A DNA stretch of 64,000 nt from Acephala macrosclerotiorum (Eukaryota > Ascomycota > Leotiomycetes > Helotiales > Mollisiaceae). The notes below the pieces were generated by a model, which saw only the letters and a list, made by a program, of their open reading frames with translations, was not told where the DNA came from and did no database searches. The translations under genes and the position numbers were made by a program. Every line of letters begins with the position of its first letter. Positions within the stretch are counted from its first letter, which is position 1. The DNA lies in assembly GCA_014904845.1 (NCBI GenBank), contig MU119306.1, positions 110,787-174,786 of the forward strand. The letters run 5' to 3'. Shown one piece after another: positions 36,008 through 47,394 of the stretch.

Positions 36008-37972
36008 TCAAATGAAGAGTGTCCGGACCATTTCGATCAGCATGAAGCACCGACAAAATATGTAAATACCTAGCAAGCAATAAAGCACTATGACGTGCAT
36101 AATATGTGTCTTCGCTGTGCTGTTATCATCAAATAAGTGTTGGAAGCGTGTGGTGCAGACCTTATTAGCAACAGAGTAAGGTATCAGGGAGGCCGTAATC
36201 ACGAGAGCGCAAAGTCGCCATGCCCATTGTTCCCAGATGGATGGGAAAGGGTCATTCCACCCCAGACAGTATAGCCCACCGAATATCATACCAACAACCA
36301 CCCCCGAGAAATCAGAGTCCCCAAAGAAGACCTTCTTTCCTTCTGGGCCAAACAAGGCAAAGGTAGTCAAGGAAATGTCGGTAGGAATAGGCATAGTTGG
36401 CTCGTGGCCCCTGTAGCCCATGCCAAATGGAGACACAAAGTTACGAATCAGGAAAGGGGATCCTCCAAAGCTTCGTAGAATATTAATGTTTTGATCTGTC
36501 ACCGAGCGAATGGTGTCTGAGACGTGGACGATATGCTTAATGGGGATCTCGACTGCCTGCGGCTTCGACCAAAAGAGGATGTACGAAAACAGAGCACAGA
36601 GAATATAGGTTACCGAGGCAAGTTCCAGCTGAGAAATAGCATATCCTCGAGACACTTGGATGATTATCTTTAGAGAAAACCACAGCAACGTGATAATTGC
36701 CACCGCTTTGGCAGAGACAGTTACCTTGCTCCTCGCTTCGATGTCCTCCAAGGTAATCTCCGGCCTATCTCCCAAAATCCCGAGAACTTGGGCGGCTGCA
36801 ATTTGCATGGAATTGAGATGGAGCTGAATGCTGGTTTGAGGTAGGACCTGAGCCGTATCGTCTGGATTAGAAATTTCTTGCTCGTCTACCCTTACGGAGG
36901 TGATATCGACGATGCCCAAGTCTGTCGATTCTTCCTCAGGCAAATCCATATTGCTATCATGTGAAATGTGATTGTCGTCACTCGCCAGCACAGCAGATGT
37001 CATAACGGGCTCAAATACTTCAGGGTTGGTGGAGAGAGTATGACCGAAGTGGCCTAGGTCGAGAGAAGATGGGCGGTTCTGGAAAGGCTCTTTGTCGTCT
37101 TCTCCGGAGTTGGCTCCTTCCTTCACGATTTGTAAGCTGCCGTCTGACCTCGCCAAGCGTATGTTGTCGCTCTCTTGTCCCACTTGTACGTTGCCGTTCG
37201 ACTTTGCCGGACGCATTCTAGCTTTAAAACTCGAGCTTAGATTCTGGGAGTCCTCAAGCTCTACCGTTTCGTCATTGGATGCGTGTTTGGGACGGCTCTT
37301 GATTCTGGATATCCCGTACTTGTATATTGTTCTCATAGCCGCTCGCGCGAATCTCATGAGGAACAACAAAAGAAATCGAACCCAACGGACCATGCTCCAA
37401 ATTTTGAGCTTCAGCATCAACACCTTGGAAATATCTTCAACTTGCTTCAATGTTGGCTTCCTCATCTTGTCAAAGATTTGCTCTAGCTTGGCTATTCCCC
37501 CTTCGTCCTTGTACGGAGCCGAGTCTGGAATCTCACTCCCTTCCTTCTGCATTTGGAAGACGATACCGCTCATATTGGCAAAGCTGGCGTGCATTTTCGT
37601 CCACTCTGTCACATTTCCGCTGTCGAGTTCGCGAAGGATCTTCGCGCCAATGTGCGCAGCACGCCAGTCTCCAAAAGCTATACTTACAAGGAGCTCAGGG
37701 GCCACAACCACCATCAGACCCCATAGTGCCTGCCGGCGCAGGAGATAAAGCCCTCGTAATTTGCTTCCAAGCTGTGAAGGTGGCACGTTGAGATGAAGTG
37801 TCAGGAATGTGCTAGCTATGATCGCTCCAAAGCCAGCAAAGAATATATCGGATGTATTAGACGTGTTTCCGTTCAGTAGTCGAAACCATTGCAGGATATT
37901 ATCGGTGGTAGACATGGTGTCGCAAGAGAATGATATGTAGCGCAGCGGTCCGATGAAACACAACTCTGTCAT
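36008..37972 (-). CDS. Multi-pass membrane protein, fungal-specific family
   Basis: A single exon of 654 residues from ATG at 37972. After about 40 residues comes a hydrophobic helix (DIFFAGFGAIIASTFLTLHL), then a conserved-looking region WGLMVVVAPELLVSIAFGDW and WTKMHASFANMSGIVFQMQK. A long hydrophilic, Ser/Asp/Glu-rich loop (about residues 225-390) precedes ITLEDIEARSK and five or more further membrane helices (ITLLWFSLKIIIQVSRGYAI, SVTYILCALFSYILFW, the C-terminal VIVLYCLLGIYIFCRCFML). The arrangement W-x-THA-F-ANM, then I-x-x-I-x-x-x-SK and a terminal helix cluster is that of a large fungal-only integral membrane family of unknown function. No transport motif is identifiable. Real gene with high confidence; role unknown. 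Confidence 0.82.
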   Translation of the reverse strand: MTELCFIGPLRYISFSCDTMSTTDNILQWFRLLNGNTSNTSDIFFAGFGAIIASTFLTLHLNVPPSQLGSKLRGLYLLRRQALWGLMVVVAPELLVSIAFGDWRAAHIGAKILRELDSGNVTEWTKMHASFANMSGIVFQMQKEGSEIPDSAPYKDEGGIAKLEQIFDKMRKPTLKQVEDISKVLMLKLKIWSMVRWVRFLLLFLMRFARAAMRTIYKYGISRIKSRPKHASNDETVELEDSQNLSSSFKARMRPAKSNGNVQVGQESDNIRLARSDGSLQIVKEGANSGEDDKEPFQNRPSSLDLGHFGHTLSTNPEVFEPVMTSAVLASDDNHISHDSNMDLPEEESTDLGIVDITSVRVDEQEISNPDDTAQVLPQTSIQLHLNSMQIAAAQVLGILGDRPEITLEDIEARSKVTVSAKAVAIITLLWFSLKIIIQVSRGYAISQLELASVTYILCALFSYILFWSKPQAVEIPIKHIVHVSDTIRSVTDQNINILRSFGGSPFLIRNFVSPFGMGYRGHEPTMPIPTDISLTTFALFGPEGKKVFFGDSDFSGVVVGMIFGGLYCLGWNDPFPSIWEQWAWRLCALVITASLIPYSVANKVCTTRFQHLFDDNSTAKTHIMHVIVLYCLLGIYIFCRCFMLIEMVRTLFI

Positions 37973-38503
37973 GAATTTAGATAAGGCCTTGCTCGTCTGC
38001 GTCGCTGCTTAAATGAGTCATGTTGAAGTGTGCCAGCCCCGAGGCAGAGTTGTCTTACTTCACGGCATCTCGGAGCCTCGATCGCCTGCAGCTGCTTTGC
38101 AGCGAATCTAAGCTCATTGGTCAAGGCTGCAGGGTTGACAGCCTATCATGCCTAGGGCGTGCTTTCAAATGCGCCTAGGCTTCCTTAGCGGCGCTCTGTA
38201 AATTCTTAGCTCCAGTGGAATCGGGCGTAGCCATGTTTGGGGTACCACATATAAATGAACAGCTTTGAAAAGGCGAGCTAGCAGTTGCACATAGTTGTGT
38301 TATGAGAAAAGCGATATTAACACTAGCCAATACGTCTGATAATTTGGATGCTCAGCTAGGTATACACATCTTTACATATCCTAAATGTCTCAAACCTGGA
38401 ACGTTTCATCCCCACTAGGAAGTTTAACTCTCCTTCGGCCGGGGAGCTTAGGCCTCGGTGGTCCCTTCCAATTCTCTCCCACCTAAAAACTCGGTCTTAG
38501 AGC
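37973..38503. other. Upstream region of the membrane protein gene
   Basis: Presumed promoter; no clear motif and no coding signal. Confidence 0.4.
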
Positions 38504-38893
38504 CTAGTTATAATCGATCTCATGAACATTGTCGAGGATTTTCCAAAATCTTTCATCACTAGCAGCCACATATCTGGTAATTAATACTCTTGCCGTAGCC
38601 ATCCCCATCCACCATCCCTTCCTCCCTTCCTCATAGCTATCTTACCTAACTTTATCATCTCATCTAGATACCTGAAGGCGTCGTGGATGTCGTCCTCCTT
38701 GAGACAGATGAGCATAAGGCGGCCATATGCGAGACGACCGGGCTGAATACCCAGAGCTTTCATTCGCTGGTGAGGAATATGGCGAGGGTCTTTGCGGCCT
38801 TGGCGGGCTATGCCTCGAAGGAGGACGCCGAAGGTGTCTTTGTCTGGGGAGGCTGGAAGGGTGATGAACAGCTTGAAGCACGCCGGAGAACAT
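38504..38893 (-). pseudogene. C-terminal fragment of a PPR-type protein, frameshifted
   Basis: Minus-strand sequence encodes CFKLFITLPASPDKDTFGVL, then RMKALGIQPGRLAYGRLMLI and CLKEDDIHDAFRYLDEM, a helical-repeat pattern of pentatricopeptide type (35-residue units with G-x-x-P-x-x-x-x-Y). After GWGWLRQE the frame stops at 38581, but one base shifted it continues LITRYVAASDERFWKILDNV to a stop at 38504. So a C-terminal coding end is present with a single-base frameshift, and the N-terminal bulk of the gene is missing upstream of about 38893. This looks like a partial, non-functional duplicate of a mitochondrial-type PPR gene. Family call is by pattern only. Confidence 0.55.
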
Positions 38894-38996
38894 AATGTGG
38901 AAAATCAGACAAGGCTCAGAAGGAGCAGATTAACAGCAAGAAAGCTATCTAGTGCATTAGTGTTACCAATTTCCCACGCTTGTCTGGAACATTCAT

Positions 38997-39347
38997 CAGG
39001 GTTAGCCAAGTCCGAGTTCAATTCAAAACTCGAGCACTTTTCGACAGAATTAGACTCGGACTGGACTACTTTTGCCTTGAATTGAATGTTAATATTCAAG
39101 TCCGAATTTAAGTCGAGTTGATTCGAGTCTGAAAATATGACTTATATCCCATAGCAAATTTGTACTTTTAGAGGAAAATAATTAAAAAAAAATATCGAAA
39201 ACTTTTAAAGCATTCAATAAAATAAAGTCTAAAACCAGGCCTATATCTAAACTAAAAACACTATTCTTAAACTCACGAATCAAACTCGAACTTGTCAAGT
39301 TGAGACACGAGTCTGATCCGCGCAGGGCTTGGACTTGGCTAACCCTG
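38997..39347. mobile_element. hAT-like MITE with 8-base target duplication
   Basis: The ends are inverted copies of CAGGGTTAGCCAAGTCC. The 351-base element is bordered by ACATTCAT (38989-38996) and GTATTCAT (39348-39355), an 8-base duplication with six identities; both differences are transitions. CAGGG-type ends and 8-base duplications are characteristic of the hAT superfamily. The interior is AT-rich, has no transposase and carries several ACTCGA/TCGAGT-like subterminal motifs near both ends, which in hAT elements often bind transposase. A non-autonomous element. Confidence 0.75.
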
Positions 39348-39484
39348 GTATTCATAGCCCACGTCTGTTGTGGGAGGCATTTCGCGGGTCCAAAGCGAAA
39401 CAGGATTTCAGCCCAGTCATGCAATTTCCAGGCCAGGCTGGTAAATGAAAACTGCTGTCAGTAATAGTACAAATTTGAATTTAA

Positions 39485-40558
39485 ATGCTCCAGAATACCC
39501 GTACTCTGCGTGGCATACCGAATTTCAGAAATGGAAGGCGCGCTGATGACCTAGCGTCTACAAACACCTGCCTTCTTCTCATGAGTCGCGATTACAACAC
39601 TCTACACGCACGCTGCATCTCCCGCACCAACATCCTTTCGAAAATGTATATCGCATCAAATACCGATATGTTCCTCGAAAACCCATCCGTCCTCGATATT
39701 CCTCTCGACGTTTGCAAGAATCTCCGATCGCGATGCAGTCCAGCCAAATCATTCAGACTTTCCGACTACCCCAAGCAATCGAACACGCGCGGCATGCTCC
39801 TCTTTGTCTTTCCAATGTCGGTGTCGACTATATCTCTTGCTTTTCTGATAGTAATTCCAGCTGGAATCTGGACAGTCACTAAAACCCTCCACCCTATCGT
39901 CTATCTCATACTCCCTCTTCTGTATATCACCATCTGCTAGTACCAATTCATCAATTACAAACATTATTACAAATTGCTGCCAAGCAAGAATACGGAGAGA
40001 AAAGATTACAGAATCCAGCTCAAAATGTTCTTGAGGATGTTGTTCGATGAGGAAAGCGGCGTGTTGGTTCGGGTGAATAACGGACTATACAAAGATCCAG
40101 ACAAGTTCGTACGATGGGCATTCCAAATCCTCTACAAACTCGAAATCGGACTGAAATCAAAGGTTCTTCGACCCATACATTCATCCTACCGGTGGCTTGT
40201 GGTATTCAGCATTGAGTTTTTCCTAGGGCCTCCGATCCTCTACGGTGCTGTCGTATTGCACGAATTGCTCGAAAGCCACGAAAAATTGAAGGAGAACTCT
40301 TCGATAGAGAACGATGCTTTCGGGATCTTCGCAAAGTGCTTCTTGGGGTCCATTTTCGGCTTCATATTTGTGTTTTGGGTTCTCGTGATCAAGATGGCGT
40401 TCAGATATTGCAGAGACTGCGGATTCGCGACGAGATTAAGGCAGTTGGAGAAGAGAATCGAGGAGGATATTGAAAATGCAGAGTCGGAGGAGGGCATTGA
40501 TGCTTTGGATGAAATCGAGATAGAGAAGCATTTCGAAAGTCTTGACAAGGTCAGATAA
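39485..40558 (+). pseudogene. Membrane protein gene interrupted by one in-frame TAG
   Basis: One frame runs from ATG 39485 to a stop at 40558 with a single TAG at 39938-39940. Upstream of it lies a hydrophobic pair (MLLFVFPMSVSTISLAFLIV and LHPIVYLILPLLYITI); downstream are YRWLVVFSIEFFLGPPILYG and a further helix (CFLGSIFGFIFVFWVLVIKM), then a charged coiled tail (RLRQLEKRIEEDIENAESEE). Total would be about 357 codons. No splice pair removes the TAG cleanly: the nearest GT..TAG would be 42 bases and would delete membrane-helix residues. It is therefore probably a nonsense-mutated gene, unless the TAG is a sequencing error. Family not recognised. Confidence 0.55.
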
Positions 40559-40867
40559 GGCTGGATTAATGAGATATGAGGACAGTGGAAAGGCGACGAA
40601 CTTGAGTTACGATGGAGAGAATACTGCGGCATTGAGGAGATTCAATGCCGCTATCTCGGCGCTGAGCCTTCTGTCTGATGCAGGGTGCTTGATCTCCCAA
40701 CCTCTCCTAGACCTTTGTAAGCCTGTCTTCTCAGAGGAAGTGCTATCCTTAGCCCATATCTTACCACTCAAAACAGATGTGGTATCTCATGCCTGTCAAA
40801 AGTCCCAGCAATCAATTGTCTTTTCAAAGCTGGGATATTGGAGACACTTTTTGATACTGTCCAAAAC
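40559..40867. other. Short convergent spacer
   Basis: Lies between the ends of the plus-strand membrane gene and the minus-strand glycoside hydrolase. Nothing identified. Confidence 0.45.
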
Positions 40868-42976
40868 TTAAGAAACAATAAAGATATCCACCTCCAAAGC
40901 ACTCATCCCAACTTTTACCAAACTACTCCCACTAACCGTCCACCCACTTCCCCAAACAACCTGACTAACCCTACTCGCCGTTCCTGGCAAGTTGATACTA
41001 ACATTCGCCGCGGTATCAACATAATTCTTATTCACTACACTCACAAGCGTACTACTCCCCACCACCCATCCCGCAGCATCCACCCTCTGCAACCCCTCCA
41101 CCTCCAACGCTTCCTCAAAACTCCCCAGCAAGAAACCCGATATTGCGCTTGAAGTCAGGACTTTGGAAAGCTCTCCAGTGATATTCGCAATCCCCGGTTC
41201 CGTCGGATAATCCCACATCGCAATCCCCTTAGCACCATGATTCACAAACAGCATATTCATAACTATCTCTTCTGCTTCGGTGGGATAACGAGCCCAAAAT
41301 GTTTCGTTGCCGAATGCTTGGGGAACGCCCCATCGTGGCTTCTGAGGCAATCCTAAATACTCCTGATAAGACTTATACAAATCTAATCTTTCAGACACGT
41401 CTTCGAAATCGCCGGAACAGTCGTCACAGCCGCAGCAGCCGTAGGTGGTGTTACAGACTGTGTCGTATTGGGTGGAGAACGAGGTATTTACTGCTATGGG
41501 GTAGGGATCGGACACTGAGGGGGGTTCAGTATGTTGATGTTAGCAAGAAGGGTTGAAGGGGTTGCTTACTGATGATGTCAGCTCCTGAGGCGTAGTTTTC
41601 GAAGTAGTAGTTGTGGCAGTTGAGGCAGAGGGAGATAGGGTGGTAGGGGTCGAGGGATTTGATGAGGTCGTATGTGATCTTAGTTGCATTGAGCGCGTCG
41701 ACTTGTCCGTCGGGTTCGTCGCCGGTGTACCAGAGGAGCATGGATTTGCGGGATTTGATTCTGTTTACTTGGGTTTCGACTGATGAGAGGTTCTGGTGAT
41801 ATCAGTAAAGCTGGTCGCATATGAAAGGAGCTTCGGGGCGAACCTTGTAGGTCCATCCTAGAGAGTGTTAGAAGAAAGTCGGTCGCGAGGGAAGCGGGGT
41901 AACATACTCATATCGAACATCAACCAAAGCTCAATTTCATCCATGATATCCAGGAACTTGTCGAGCTCATCGAAGTCAAATGCTTCGTTCGCAAGTCCAG
42001 CATTTGGAACGATGTGGATAATGTTGTATCCTGAGCACAGCAAATCAGTACTTCTGTGCGTGGTAAGGGAGTTTCAACCGCCTACCCTTGTCTTTGAAAA
42101 CCTGGACATCTGAACACCATTAGCTCTTGATTCTTGAAGGTGTGAGTAAAGAACTCACTATCCGTGCTCAACTCAAGCCATCCATCCCAAGAAGTGTAGT
42201 AAGTGTATGGGAACAGCGGAGTAAAGGCAGTCGAGTTCTTCAGATAATCCTGGACCAGCAAACCACCGTATAAATTATCGACCTTCACCACACTTCCTCC
42301 ATCTGTCCTCTCAGGGATATAGTACAGCTGAGTCGTCGCAGTATAGAACTGAGCACCATCACCCGAAGCTCCAGTAATCACAATCTCATAAGGTTCAAGA
42401 CGAGGAGAAAGTCTTGACAAAGAGAATCCAAACTCATTGTTCGTCGTGTTAACTGTGACATTCGAGCTTGAGATCAAGTCTAGTCCGGATTCCACGACTG
42501 AGACATCGATGAAGAGCTTGGTAAAGGCGCTGGTGATGTTTGTCTCTTTGTTGAAGGATGCATTTGTGTATGCTGACCCATGCATGTACGAGATGGAAGC
42601 ATCTATAATAAAGGAGGCAAACTTCTCGCTGGCCAGATACAAATTCATGCGAGGGCGGATTGAAAGATCAAGAAGTGGAGTAGAGGAAAGGGTTGGAGCT
42701 TCGAGCCATCCACCAGGTTCAAAGCTGCCATTTCTGCAAGAAGATCAAATTGCTGTCACGTGTTTGCAGCACAGAAATGCTACTCACGTTGCTCTGTAGG
42801 CCTTTCCACACCTAAAATCCTGGTCAACCACTTGAAAGGCTCCAAGATGAGTGCGATACATACCACACATCAACACCAGCAGGATACCCGAGTTCTGCAG
42901 CTAGCTCATCACTGATGGCGAGAGCAAGTCCCACCAACAAGGAGAAAGTCCAAGTCAGACTAAAAATTATGGCCAT
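40868..42976 (-). CDS. Secreted glycoside hydrolase, TIM-barrel type, eight exons
   Basis: Exons 42976-42864, 42811-42788, 42733-42159, 42109-42086, 42030-41908, 41857-41844, 41792-41570 and 41514-40868 sum to 580 residues with all phases consistent. Three are micro-exons of 24, 24 and 14 bases. A signal peptide (MAIIFSLTWTFSLLVGLALA) is followed by an N-terminal beta-rich domain with many NxT/S sequons. A barrel domain then shows NIIHIVPNAGLANEAFDFDE and SMLLWYTGDEPDGQVDALNA, where Glu317 in GDEPDG is a good candidate acid/base. KGIAMWDYPTEPG lies nearer the C-terminus, and a small beta domain closes the protein. The pattern fits GH clan A-like enzymes annotated in ascomycetes as glycoside hydrolase catalytic-core proteins; I cannot name the CAZy family or substrate. 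A Cys-rich insert (CNTTYGCCGCDDC) is distinctive. Confidence 0.8.
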
Positions 42977-43985
42977 CTTTGATCAAACGATAGCTGAGGA
43001 ACTGAAAGCCAAAATCTCGTAAATAAACATGGGATCGCCTCATATATGACGAACAACGCCAGGCCAGCAAGCTTCGAATCACGTGTGTTCCCAAGTTATC
43101 GCCCCCTCCCGACCAAGAAAGTCTATTGCTTATCAGTTGCGATCACTCGTTCTCGGGGAAGTGTGGAGAAGCCCATGTAGGAAATAGCCTCTGGTAGCAG
43201 TAACGTAGCATCCTTGAGATGCGCTCGAATGCAGACAGGCGGAGATCAACAAGAAGGGGGTAGGCGCGAAGATGGACCAGCTAGCATTCGTATCAATATC
43301 GGTATAGATGCAATGATATACCGAGGGGTTCTCGCACGCGCGTTGAGGCTGATATCAAATGGTTGAGGCAATGAAGCATGGTAGGAGGATTTCCGTCTGC
43401 TTGGGCTGAGTGAACATTGCTTCAAGATCAGGAAGGTCTCGCTGGAGAATCCCCATCTCTTGTCCGGATTCTGCTTGCTCTCGTTGCGCATGGCTGCATG
43501 ATGATGCAGATATCAAGACGCACAGAGAGGGGTAAAATAACAAGACAGGGATGTGGACGGTAGTGGACGGAACATGCCCTATTGTGGCTTCGGCATGGAG
43601 ACTCGCCTGATCAAAGACCTTCCCGAGTCAACAAACACCTCCTCCCATCAACCTGTCGGTAAAGCACAACTCGCTCTCGATATCGGACCCGAACCAATCT
43701 GCCAGGGCAATGCGAGCCCGCCAGGATAATATCGGACTGTCCGGTATCAATCTCTAAAGATGGGATTGATCATCGATGCTACCATGCGTCGACGTTACCA
43801 ATATCCTGGGGCTGAAAGCAAGCTTTGCGACGCGGTCAACCTTGATAGCTGCGATAGCTCCAGCCGTGACATCGGATGAACTGATATGGATAGTTGCCAT
43901 GGTCAATTGGAGATAGGTGGGTGCTCTCATAAGGTCATTTCGTTCCTGTTTCCTTTCGCCCCAAACCCTCGCATCAGCCTCAATC
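42977..43985. promoter_or_regulatory. Shared divergent promoter of two secreted glycoside hydrolases
   Basis: The 1009-base interval separates the start codons of the minus-strand glycosidase and the plus-strand fucosidase, so both promoters must lie here. A TCACGTG site is at 43079-43085, about 105 bases from the glycosidase start. Head-to-head arrangement suggests possible co-regulation, but no known carbohydrate-regulator site was recognised with certainty. Confidence 0.5.
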
Positions 43986-46500
43986 ATGGGACGCTTTGCT
44001 CTTGGTCTGGTAGGGCTAGCTGCAGTGGTGACAGCTGCGCCTAGCCGACGATGGGACAACTCGACGTATGCTGCAAAGGTATTGTCTTCTTTGGGCTGGT
44101 GTGACCAAGCTGACAAGACATAGCAAATGGTCCAAATCCCTCTCGACTCCTACTTCAATAACAAAGGCTTCGGTCTTGTTCCTGGCGAAGCGAATTTCGA
44201 TCAATTGAATAACTCCTACCCTGCAGCCAATCTGCCAGCGGGCGGATCGTACACTTCGACCAAGACGAACATTACATACCTCTTCCCGGGATATCAAGCC
44301 AACGGGAGCGACAATGTGGTCATGTCAGGGCAGCAGGTCGATGTACCGGAGGCTTCATACTTCAGTCTGCAGATGCTCGTCTCGACTGAATCTGCCGGTA
44401 CATCTGGAAACATGACCTTCGAGTATACAGATGGGACAACGACTCTTGCCGAAGTTCGGACGAATCCATACTCGTCATTCCTGTCGATTCTCAAGGGAGA
44501 GATTGTCATGCCTTCATACTTCACTATCAATACCACGAACTTCAACACGTCTCACATCTTTGAATACATTGGACCTCTAAATCCCAGCAAGACCTTGTCT
44601 TCTATTATTCTTCCGGATACCTCGAACGACACAGCCAGGATCCATTTGTTCTCTATGTCCCTGTACAAGCAGACCGGAGTTCAAGTTCAATTCCTCCGCC
44701 CAACTCAAAAAAAAGACATCGACCGCGTCCAGACTGTGGAAGTTGTGGTTGATAACGCTGGACCTGAATGGATTTTTGGCTCTGGTGTAGAAGTCTCCAT
44801 CACCGGTCCCGGAATTGAGATGGTCACCCCTGGGTATATAAAGCGATTGCGTCCAGGCGATCAGAAGAAGGTCAATGTTGGAGTCATCGGATGCGGGAAT
44901 GTGACTGCAACAGTCCATTTGGCGGGTTCCACAAACGCGACTTATGCCATCGAGAATGTCAAATTTGGTCTCGAGGAGTATACTTCCGACTTGTCAAGCT
45001 TGTCAAATCATGAGAGTCCAGAATGGTTCAATGATGCGAAATATGGAATCTTCATTCACTGGGGTCCTTACTGTGTTCCTGGATGGGGAAACTCCACGCC
45101 TTGGGAAATTTACGCGGAATGGTATTGGTGGTATGGACACCACCGCAACGCAGACAAAGCTGATGTCTACGACCATCAACTAGATACTTACGGTCCGGAT
45201 ATAGTGTACGACGACTTCTTTTCCAATTTCACGGCTGAGAATTGGGATGCGAAGTCTTGGGTGGACCTAATTGCAGATGCTGGAGCACAATACTTTGTCC
45301 TTACTACAAAGCATCATGATGGATTCGCCATGTTTGACTCGAAGGAAACCACGCATCGCAACTCTCTACACTACGGCCCCAAGAGAGATATCTTGGGAGA
45401 GCTCTTTGCTGCGGCGAAGGAGTACCAGCCTCAACTAAAGCGAGGAACATACTTCAGTCTACCTGAATGGGTAAGTTTTATTCACCACTTCACAAGCATG
45501 ATGCTGACAAGGGCAAGTTTAACCCACTTTTCGGCCCTTACGGCTTCTCTCAGACCAGCGATCCAGCAAGTACCTCATGGCCAGGAATCATAGCGAAGAA
45601 TCCTTACACAGGCCTCGAGGAACCTTATACTGGAGCTTTGCCTCGGAATGACTTCATCGCCGATTTGATGGTTCCTCAAATGGAGATTTTGGCATACGAC
45701 TATGAGACCGACATTATGTGGTGCGAGTAAGTAGTTGTGCATCAAGAGATCAAAAGAACATGCTGACAAGGTCCAGTTGCGGAGCTGCAAACGGTACAGC
45801 TGGATTTGCCGCGGCATGGTTCAACCAAGCCGAATCGCAAGGACGTGCCGTCACGATGAACAACAGATGCGGTATCGCAGCAGGTGCTGATTTCGATACT
45901 CCCGAATACAGCACATTCTCATCAGTGTCTGAGCGCAAGTGGGAGAGCAACCAAGGACTTGATCCATATTCGTACGGTTACAATCGCGCCACACCGTCAA
46001 CGCTGTATATGAATGCTTCGACGATTGTATCTACGCTTGTCGATATGGTCAGCAAGAATGGAAATTTGTTGCTGGACTTTGGTCCTATGCCTGATGGCAC
46101 GATTGATGCGACTGAGGTTGCACATTTGCTTGAAGTTGGTTTATGGATTAAGGCGAATGCTGAAGCTATCTTCAACACGACTTACTAGTACGTTCCCATC
46201 CTCGCCTTTTGAAGACATTTCTAATTCGACAACAGTTTCATCTCAACAGAAATCGACGACGTCCGTTTCACTCAGACCGAAGACGCTTTCTACATCCTCT
46301 CATTGTCGGAGCCGAGCGAGACTTTTGTCGTAAATGCGAACCTACCGATCATGGAAGGAGATGGCATTACTATGATTGGGGCTGGGAATGGTACGAAGCT
46401 GGACTGGACTTTTGAGGATGAGAGTTTGAGCATCACTGTTCCTCCAGCTTTGGCTGCTGCCGGATATTATTGCTGGGTATTCAAAGTTGAGTACGCCTAA
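43986..46500 (+). CDS. Secreted GH29 alpha-L-fucosidase
   Basis: Hydrolyses terminal alpha-L-fucose from glycans such as xyloglucan side chains (EC 3.2.1.51 by family). Exons 43986-44078, 44124-45470, 45518-45726, 45777-46187 and 46236-46500 give 774 residues. Signal peptide MGRFALGLVGLAAVVTAAPS. An N-terminal beta-sandwich region of about 330 residues precedes the barrel, which starts EWFNDAKYGIFIHWGPYCVP. Family signatures are WGPY, LTTKHHDGFAMFDS and the nucleophile Asp550 in DIMWCDCGAANG, whose codon is split by an intron. Further on are NGNLLLDFGPMPDGTI and a C-terminal beta domain. Many N-glycosylation sequons. Divergent from another secreted glycosidase, suggesting joint use on plant cell-wall glycans. 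All phases are consistent and nothing is broken. GH29 assignment firm; natural substrate inferred. Confidence 0.93.
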
Positions 46501-46786
46501 GTACGATCAGGTCCATCAATGTCAGAAATGCGATCTTCTCAACTTGTATGGCAATCACTACTTGCCATATGCGAGCAAACCAATCCTGTGGTGCCTACCT
46601 AATCTTACGTGAGACGACGTATCCTGGAGCTACCCGCTTACAGGCCCCCTGAACTACTCGCCCAGCTTCCTTCGATTTGATAAGTAGCCCCTCATCCTTC
46701 TTTACTTCCTAAAGCTCTGAAATAACTTTCTATCCTAAATCTAATTACAATCTACCTTCCATGAAACAGCCTCAATCGACACCACG

Positions 46787-47327
46787 ATGGACACCATCCG
46801 CTCTCTCATCCTTCAGAACCGGTCCATCCTCTACCCTGCCTTCCGTACAACCTGCGGGCTCGTAGGATTCGGTATGCTTTTCGCAACATCATACGCCCTT
46901 ATTTCGCCCACCGGCTTCGCATTGAGTGCATTCAAATTACCTTTACCACCATTCTCCCCTTCTCGCGTTTCAAACCCAACCAAATCACCCAAACCCCCTC
47001 CAGCTCCGGCTCCAGCGGATCCCAAGGCGTGGTTGATACCCTTCGCTAGCCGAGAAGCTGCTATGGGGAGTATTATTTTGACATTTTTATACTTGGGCGA
47101 ACTGAGAACGTTGAGTTTGTGTTTTGGGTCGATGACGTTAGCTGCGATAGCTGATACAACGGCGGTGGCGCTGTATGGGGAGGAGGGTGCGTGGTTGGGG
47201 CATGGGGTTCCGACGGCACTTTTGTTGGTAAGTGCTCTGTTTTTATATACTTTCTTTGGAAGTAAAAAGGCTGACTCCTTGCCAGTGGGTGGCACCTGTC
47301 GGGTTGGTTCTTTATGGTGGATTTTGA
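46787..47327 (+). CDS. DUF4267-like small membrane protein
   Basis: Exons 46787-47227 and 47286-47327 give 160 residues ending APVGLVLYGGF. Four hydrophobic segments are visible: TTCGLVGFGMLFATSYALIS, the region SIILTFLYLGELRTLSLCFG, TLAAIADTTAVALYG, and the final PTALLWVAPVGLVLYG. A proline-rich loop (KSPKPPPAPAPADPKAW) lies between the first and second. The combination of a short four-helix protein, GELR, IADT and a C-terminal APVGL motif fits the DUF4267 family of fungal membrane proteins of unknown function. The 58-base intron is needed to reach the family C-terminus; without it the frame runs into non-family sequence. Confidence 0.75.
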
Positions 47328-47394
47328 GGAATAAAGGAGACGATGTTGCACTAGCATCTGGGACGAGTCAGAAACACACTCTTCTTTCTCTAAA

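Noticed and set aside
39896..39940. A 42-base intron explaining the TAG in the membrane protein gene
   Set aside because: It would be unusually short, and removes hydrophobic residues that complete a membrane helix.
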